From contig JBAXUL010000120.1 in assembly GCA_037129695.1 (NCBI GenBank), forward strand, positions 1-11,068: a DNA stretch of 11,068 nucleotides, written 5' to 3'. Origin of the DNA: CAINVV01 sp037129695 (GTDB taxonomy: Bacteria; Bacteroidota; Bacteroidia; Bacteroidales; Prolixibacteraceae). The notes under the pieces were generated by a model. That model did no database searches. It saw nothing but the letters and a program-made list of their open reading frames with translations, and was not told the DNA's origin. A program made the translations under genes and the position numbers. This document shows, piece by piece, positions 6,870 through 11,068 of the stretch. Numbering within the stretch: the first letter of the stretch is position 1; every line of letters starts with the position of its first letter.

Positions 6870-8105
6870 ATGCGTTTACTTTACAATACCGGCATTCGTC
6901 TTTACTCTTTTTTGATTTGGCTGGTTTCTTCCAGAAATCCCAAAGCACGGAAATGGATATCCGGCAGGAGGAATCTTTTTGAAAAAATTCAGAAAGCGGT
7001 AATTCCTGGAGAGCCGCTGCTATGGTTTCATGTCTCCTCCCTGGGTGAATTCGAACAAGCCAGACCGGTTATTGAAGGCGTCAGAAAAGATTTCCCCGGA
7101 TACAAAATCATGCTCACTTTTTACTCACCTTCGGGATACGAACTGAAGAAAGACTACCCGCTTGCAGATTATGTTTTCTATTTGCCGCTGGACACCCCCC
7201 GAAATGCTTCCAGATTTCTGGACATCGTCAAACCCGACAAAGTCTTTTTTGTCAAATACGAGTTCTGGTATAATTTTTTAACCGAGCTCAAAAGAAGAGA
7301 GATCCCCACCTACATTTTTTCCGCTCTTTTCCGTCCGTCCCAAATTTTCTTCCGTCCCTGGGGCAAATGGTACAGGAAAGCCCTGAAGGCCTACACCCAC
7401 ATTTTTGTTCAAAACCAGAGTTCGTACGACCTGCTTCGAAAATTTGGCTTTGAAAATGTCTCAGTCAGCGGGGATACCCGACTGGATCGTGTCGCCGAGA
7501 TCGCAAAGGCTGCTGCCAACCTCCCGAAACTTGAAAAATTTTGTGCGGGAAAAAAAGTCATTGTTGCAGGAAGCACCTGGCCTGAAGATGAACTCCTTTT
7601 TCTTCGTTTTGTGAACGAGTGCAAGCAACCCGTACAATTTGTTATCGCCCCGCATGAAGTTAATCCGGACTCGATCGGAAGGATTACCTCCCAACTGCAG
7701 AGACCTTACGTTTTCTATTCCGCCGACTCCACCACCCAGGAACTTGAAGAAGCAGACGTGCTCATCGTCGACGGATACGGCTATCTCGTATCAGTTTACC
7801 GATACGCAAAAATTGCCTACATCGGAGGCGGATTTTCAACAGGTATACACAGCATTCTCGAACCTGCAGTTTACGGCATGCCCGTTGTTTTTGGACCGGA
7901 TTATCAAAAATTTCATGAAGCCATAGAGATGATTCAACTCGGTGCTGCACATTCTATCTCCACCTACGAAGAGCTGAGTAACCTGTTTGAAAGTTACCTG
8001 ACCGACCCGGTCAGGTTGGCCAATGAGAGCAATTTTGCCTCTCAATACGTTGAAAATAACCGCGGAGCCACCGACCAAATCGTTCGCTATTTTTTCGAAA
8101 AATAG
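6870..8105 (+). CDS. waaA: 3-deoxy-D-manno-octulosonic acid (Kdo) transferase
   Basis: GT30 glycosyltransferase (WaaA/KdtA) that adds Kdo from CMP-Kdo to the lipid A precursor on the cytoplasmic face of the inner membrane. From ATG 6870 it has 411 residues, against about 425 in E. coli. Residues about 8-21 are the hydrophobic membrane-binding N-terminus. WFHVSSLGEFEQARPV (52-67) carries the catalytic glutamate, Glu60. VKYEFWYNF (128-136) corresponds to the family's KxExWxN-type motif. GDTRLDRV (201-208) and AGSTWPEDE (233-241) match conserved WaaA segments. The C-terminal donor-binding domain has GGGFSTGIHSILEPAVYGMPVVFGP (319-343). There the usual GGHN/GIHN asparagine is Ser328 here, a mild variant. 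The frame runs upstream into rnhA to an ATG at 6711, but the extra 53 residues are out-of-frame rnhA sequence. ATG 6867 is an equal alternative. It indicates a Kdo-containing outer membrane. Confidence 0.92.
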   Translation: MRLLYNTGIRLYSFLIWLVSSRNPKARKWISGRRNLFEKIQKAVIPGEPLLWFHVSSLGEFEQARPVIEGVRKDFPGYKIMLTFYSPSGYELKKDYPLADYVFYLPLDTPRNASRFLDIVKPDKVFFVKYEFWYNFLTELKRREIPTYIFSALFRPSQIFFRPWGKWYRKALKAYTHIFVQNQSSYDLLRKFGFENVSVSGDTRLDRVAEIAKAAANLPKLEKFCAGKKVIVAGSTWPEDELLFLRFVNECKQPVQFVIAPHEVNPDSIGRITSQLQRPYVFYSADSTTQELEEADVLIVDGYGYLVSVYRYAKIAYIGGGFSTGIHSILEPAVYGMPVVFGPDYQKFHEAIEMIQLGAAHSISTYEELSNLFESYLTDPVRLANESNFASQYVENNRGATDQIVRYFFEK

Positions 8106-8380
8106 GATTTTCCTTACCGGCGATCGGGGGGATTTTTTCCCTACAAAAATCACAATAAATATTTTTTTTGTCAACCTTTCAGGATGAAATAATTTTTATC
8201 TTGTTGTAATTCTGTAAATTAACACTCGTAAGTTGATAACTTTATTTTTTTGAACGTGATTAAGGTATCCGAAAAAATGTCTTTGTACCTATATTTACCA
8301 TCAGAAAGATCGATCCCCTCATAGTTAATAGCTAACTCATAAGACCTTGATTTTTACTTATCCGACGAAAACTGTAAATT
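8106..8380. other. AT-rich 275-bp leader region before nrdJ
   Basis: No gene is seen. The region contains a candidate promoter (8167-8197), T-rich runs at 8162-8169 and about 8241-8251, a short inverted repeat AGTTA-ATAGC-TAACT at about 8325-8339, and CTGTAAATTA twice (8212-8221 and 8372-8381, the second running into the nrdJ start codon). I looked for the B12 box (GCCACTG type) of a cobalamin riboswitch and found none. Confidence 0.5.
8167..8197 (+). promoter_or_regulatory. candidate Bacteroidota promoter for nrdJ
   Basis: TTTG at 8167-8170, a 19-base spacer, then TAATTTTT at 8190-8197, matching 7 of 8 positions when the two free ones are counted as matches (the final G is T). The spacing is the usual one for Bacteroidota promoters. 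Transcription would begin near 8203, leaving a leader of about 175 bases before the nrdJ ATG. The surrounding DNA is very AT-rich, so chance matches are likely. Confidence 0.4.
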
Positions 8381-10927
8381 ATGAAATTACCAGACGTTTC
8401 AACTATGAAAAAAGATACTCAACTCAAAACATATTCCAACGAAGAGGCATTTGAAGCCTCATTGAAGTATTTTCAGGGAGATGAGTTGGCTGCAAGAGTC
8501 TGGGTCAATAAATATGCTTTGAAAGATTCCTACGGGAACCTTTTTGAACTAACCCCGGATGACCTGCACCACAGACTGGCGTCAGAGATCGCTCGAATTG
8601 AGAAGAAATATCCTGATCCGCTATCGGAAAAGGAATTATTCGAATTATTTGAACAGTTCAAATACATTGTTCCACAGGGAGGCCCAATGACCGGCATTGG
8701 AAATGACTTTCAGACCGGATCTCTTTCCAACTGCTTTGTAGTTGGTAATGGTGCTGACTCCTACGGCGGAATCATGATGGTAGACCAGGAACAGGTGCAA
8801 CTAATGAAAAGACGCGGAGGGGTCGGTCATGACCTTTCACATATCCGTCCAAAAGGATCACCTGTTAAGAATTCGGCGTTAACTTCCACAGGTATCGTTC
8901 CTTTCATGGAACGCTTTTCCAATTCTACCAGGGAAGTGGCCCAGGATGGCAGAAGGGGGGCATTAATGCTTTCAGTATCCATCAAACATCCGGATTCGGA
9001 ACAGTTCATTGATGCCAAAATGGACGAAGGCAAAGTAACCGGTGCCAACGTTTCGGTCAAGATTGATGACGAATTCATGAAGGCTGTCCGCAATGGCACC
9101 ACTTACAATCAGAAATACCCCATCCACAGCAGCGAACCTGTTTACACCAAGGAGACAGATGCTGCCAAGCTCTGGCAAAAAATTGTCTTCAATGCCTGGA
9201 AATCGGCAGAACCGGGAATACTTTTCTGGGATACCGTTATCCGGGAATCCGTACCAGATTGTTATGCAGATCTGGGATATGGTACTGTCTCCACCAATCC
9301 ATGCGGCGAAATTCCACTTTGCCCTTACGACAGTTGCCGCCTGATCGCCATCAACCTTTATTCGTATGTCGATCAACCCTTCACGGAACATGCCAAATTC
9401 AATTTCACGCTTTTCCGTCAGCATGTCAGGCTTTCCCAGCGAATTATGGACGATATCATCGATCTTGAACTGGAAAAAATCGACGCGATTTATGATAAAA
9501 TAGTTGCAGACCCTGAAATTGACGAAATTAAACAGGTTGAACTCAATTTGTGGGCAAAAATCAAGGAGAAAGCAATCAATGGCCGCAGAACAGGCATTGG
9601 CATCACCGCAGAAGGCGACATGCTGGCAGCACTCGGTTTACAATACGGATCCGAAAATGCAACAGACTTCTCGGTAGAAGTACACAAGATTGTTGCCATT
9701 GAAGCTTACCGTGGTTCTGTGATACTGGCCAAGGAACGCGGTGCATTTCCAATCTATGACTCCAAGAAAGAGCTTAGCAATCCCTACATCAAAAGGCTTG
9801 CACTGGCAGATCCCGAACTTTATGAGGATATGGTCAAACATGGCAGACGAAACATCGCCCTGCTTACCATTGCACCTACCGGGACTACCAGCCTGATGAC
9901 ACAGACCACCTCAGGAATTGAACCCGTCTTCATGCCGGTATACAAACGGAGAAGAAAAGTCAATCCGAACGACAAGGAAGCCCGAATAGATTTCGTGGAT
10001 GAAATGGGCGACTCTTGGGAAGAATACCTGATCTTCCACCACAAGTTCAAACTATGGATGGAAATCAAAGGGTACAAAACCAACAGAAAATACAGCAATG
10101 ATGAGATAGACGAACTGGTCAGCAAATCTCCCTATGCGAAGGCAACTTCCAATGACATCGACTGGATGGCCAAGGTAAAAATGCAGGGACAGATCCAGAA
10201 ATGGGTGGATCACTCTATCTCTGTCACCATCAACCTGCCGGAAGAGGCCACAGAGGAACTGGTAGGAAAACTCTTTTTCTCAGCCTGGGAAAATGGCTGC
10301 AAAGGAGTGACTGTCTACCGCGAAGGTTCCAGATCAGGCGTATTGATTTCTACCAAAGATAAAAAGAAGGAGGGTTTATTCCCTACCAAACGTCCTGAAA
10401 TACTGGAAGCAGATATCGTCCGCTTTCAAAACAACAAGGAAAAATGGATCGCTTTCATTGGTCTGATCGATGGAAAACCCTACGAAATTTTCACCGGACT
10501 TGCAGATGATGAAGATGGCATTCTCCTCCCACGTTCCGTAACAGATGGTTGGATCATCAAAAACAGGGATGAAAACGGAGTATCCCGCTATGATTTCCAG
10601 TACAGAAACAATAGGGGTTACAAAACTACCATCGAAGGATTGTCATTTAAATTCAATCCTACCTTTTGGAACTATGCCAAGTTCATCTCCAGCGTTCTCA
10701 GGCACAGCATGCCGATTCAGAAAATTGTGGAACTGATTACCAGTCTGCAATTTGATACAGAATCGATCAACACCTGGAAAAACGGGGTGGCCCGTGCGCT
10801 GAAGAAATTCATTCCCAATGGCACCACCGCCGAAGATGCCAAATGCGAAGGTTGTGGTTCTGACAATGTGATTTATCAGGAAGGTTGCCTAATCTGTACA
10901 GATTGTGGTTCTTCCAAATGTGGTTGA
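8381..10927 (+). CDS. nrdJ: class II (adenosylcobalamin-dependent) ribonucleoside-diphosphate reductase
   Basis: 848-residue enzyme that reduces ribonucleotides to deoxyribonucleotides, using adenosylcobalamin to make the thiyl radical; it needs no oxygen and no NrdB subunit. STNPCGEIPL (304-313) holds Asn306, the radical Cys308 and Glu310. Cys118 in SLSNCFV and Cys319 in SCRLIAINL are the expected active-site disulfide pair. APTGTTSLM (498-506) and GIEPVF (512-517) are conserved barrel motifs. Residues about 675-810 resemble the C-terminal TSCPD-type domain of NrdJ. The end has CEGC (822-825), CLICTDC (836-842) and a final Cys847, the redox/zinc-ribbon-like tail that would re-reduce the active site. 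Length and order fit the NrdJ family. ATG 8405 (MKKDTQLKTYS) is an alternative start and may fit relatives better, since neither start has a Shine-Dalgarno. It appears monocistronic, with its own terminator. It implies that the host makes or imports cobalamin. Confidence 0.94.
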   Translation: MKLPDVSTMKKDTQLKTYSNEEAFEASLKYFQGDELAARVWVNKYALKDSYGNLFELTPDDLHHRLASEIARIEKKYPDPLSEKELFELFEQFKYIVPQGGPMTGIGNDFQTGSLSNCFVVGNGADSYGGIMMVDQEQVQLMKRRGGVGHDLSHIRPKGSPVKNSALTSTGIVPFMERFSNSTREVAQDGRRGALMLSVSIKHPDSEQFIDAKMDEGKVTGANVSVKIDDEFMKAVRNGTTYNQKYPIHSSEPVYTKETDAAKLWQKIVFNAWKSAEPGILFWDTVIRESVPDCYADLGYGTVSTNPCGEIPLCPYDSCRLIAINLYSYVDQPFTEHAKFNFTLFRQHVRLSQRIMDDIIDLELEKIDAIYDKIVADPEIDEIKQVELNLWAKIKEKAINGRRTGIGITAEGDMLAALGLQYGSENATDFSVEVHKIVAIEAYRGSVILAKERGAFPIYDSKKELSNPYIKRLALADPELYEDMVKHGRRNIALLTIAPTGTTSLMTQTTSGIEPVFMPVYKRRRKVNPNDKEARIDFVDEMGDSWEEYLIFHHKFKLWMEIKGYKTNRKYSNDEIDELVSKSPYAKATSNDIDWMAKVKMQGQIQKWVDHSISVTINLPEEATEELVGKLFFSAWENGCKGVTVYREGSRSGVLISTKDKKKEGLFPTKRPEILEADIVRFQNNKEKWIAFIGLIDGKPYEIFTGLADDEDGILLPRSVTDGWIIKNRDENGVSRYDFQYRNNRGYKTTIEGLSFKFNPTFWNYAKFISSVLRHSMPIQKIVELITSLQFDTESINTWKNGVARALKKFIPNGTTAEDAKCEGCGSDNVIYQEGCLICTDCGSSKCG

Positions 10928-10935
10928 GTGTTTTC

Positions 10936-10952
10936 ATAATTATGATAATTAT
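10936..10952. repeat. AT-only inverted repeat ATAATTAT-G-ATAATTAT
   Basis: The self-complementary octamer ATAATTAT occurs twice around a single G, 8 bases after the nrdJ stop and just ahead of the terminator stem. It can be read as a direct or an inverted repeat. It may be no more than low-complexity sequence. Confidence 0.4.
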
Positions 10953-10959
10953 CTCTGGG

Positions 10960-10989
10960 GGAAGGCTGAAAAGCCTTCCTTTTTTTTTT
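10960..10989 (+). terminator. nrdJ: intrinsic terminator of nrdJ
   Basis: A perfect 8-bp stem, GGAAGGCT (10960-10967) with AGCCTTCC (10972-10979), closed by a GAAA tetraloop of the stable GNRA type and followed by ten T residues (10980-10989). It begins 33 bases after the nrdJ stop and is the only clear rho-independent terminator in the window. Confidence 0.93.
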
Positions 10990-11018
10990 GCATGGAGCAG
11001 AGAGCATGGTGCATGGAG
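10990..11018. repeat. short GCATGG(A/T)G repeats
   Basis: GCATGGAG at 10990-10997, GCATGGTG at 11004-11011 and GCATGGAG at 11011-11018 form a degenerate simple repeat directly after the terminator. No coding role is evident. Confidence 0.5.
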
Positions 11019-11050
11019 TGGGGATAGCGGAGAGACGGAGATAACTGTCG

Positions 11051-11068
11051 GGGCGGCCCTTGTGGCCG
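11051..11068. repeat. GC-rich palindrome cut by the window edge
   Basis: CGGCC (11054-11058) and GGCCG (11064-11068) pair around CTTGT. The GGGG before the left arm suggests that the stem continues past the window, where CCCC would be expected. It is much richer in GC than the surrounding DNA and resembles the dispersed intergenic hairpins seen in many genomes. Confidence 0.45.

Noticed and set aside
8126..8169. Terminator after waaA from GGGA/TCCC and the T-run
   Set aside because: Only about 4 bp can pair, and the T-run lies more than 20 bases away from that stem.
8106..8380. Cobalamin riboswitch upstream of nrdJ
   Set aside because: The B12-box-type sequence and the expected multi-stem layout were not found by eye.

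Overview
The window looks like chromosomal DNA from a member of the Bacteroidota, probably an anaerobic or sediment-type Bacteroidia lineage. The evidence is a secreted protein with a gliding-motility-type (T9SS type B) C-terminal domain, an S46 dipeptidyl peptidase, start codons mostly lacking Shine-Dalgarno sequences, and several matches to the Bacteroidota sigma-factor promoter (-33 TTTG, -7 TAnnTTTG). No phage, transposase, CRISPR, tRNA or rRNA was seen. Most of the content is housekeeping and envelope genes.

Layout. At 1-48 there may be the tail of an upstream gene. 87-1007 (+) is a T9SS-exported surface protein. It converges, 3 bp apart, with a MacA/AcrA-type periplasmic adaptor at 1011-2333 (-). 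A short divergent region (2334-2489) holds a good promoter for kbl (2490-3680, +), glycine C-acetyltransferase. 3681-4029 is a 349-bp stretch without a convincing gene; it contains a nested inverted repeat and only very small ORFs. An S46 peptidase (4030-6180, +) follows, resembling DPP7. The next gap (6181-6313) is filled by an imperfect inverted repeat built on TTTCACGCAA. Then come rnhA (6314-6823, +), waaA/kdtA (6870-8105, +) with a -7 element between them, an AT-rich 275-bp leader, and nrdJ (8381-10927, +), a B12-dependent ribonucleotide reductase ended by a textbook intrinsic terminator (10960-10989). The last 80 bases hold short repeats and one arm of a GC-rich palindrome that runs off the window.

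The genes do not form one pathway. The S46 peptidase (periplasmic dipeptide release) and Kbl (threonine/glycine interconversion with acetyl-CoA) would both fit a peptide- and amino-acid-using organism, but this is inference. WaaA (Kdo transfer to lipid A), the adaptor and the T9SS substrate concern the Gram-negative envelope. RnhA and NrdJ belong to nucleic acid and dNTP metabolism. Two annotation points matter most. The longest ORFs for kbl, rnhA and waaA all start too early, and promoter, repeat and family-length arguments support internal starts. I found no convincing evidence of a previously undescribed multi-gene system; the more interesting material is intergenic.
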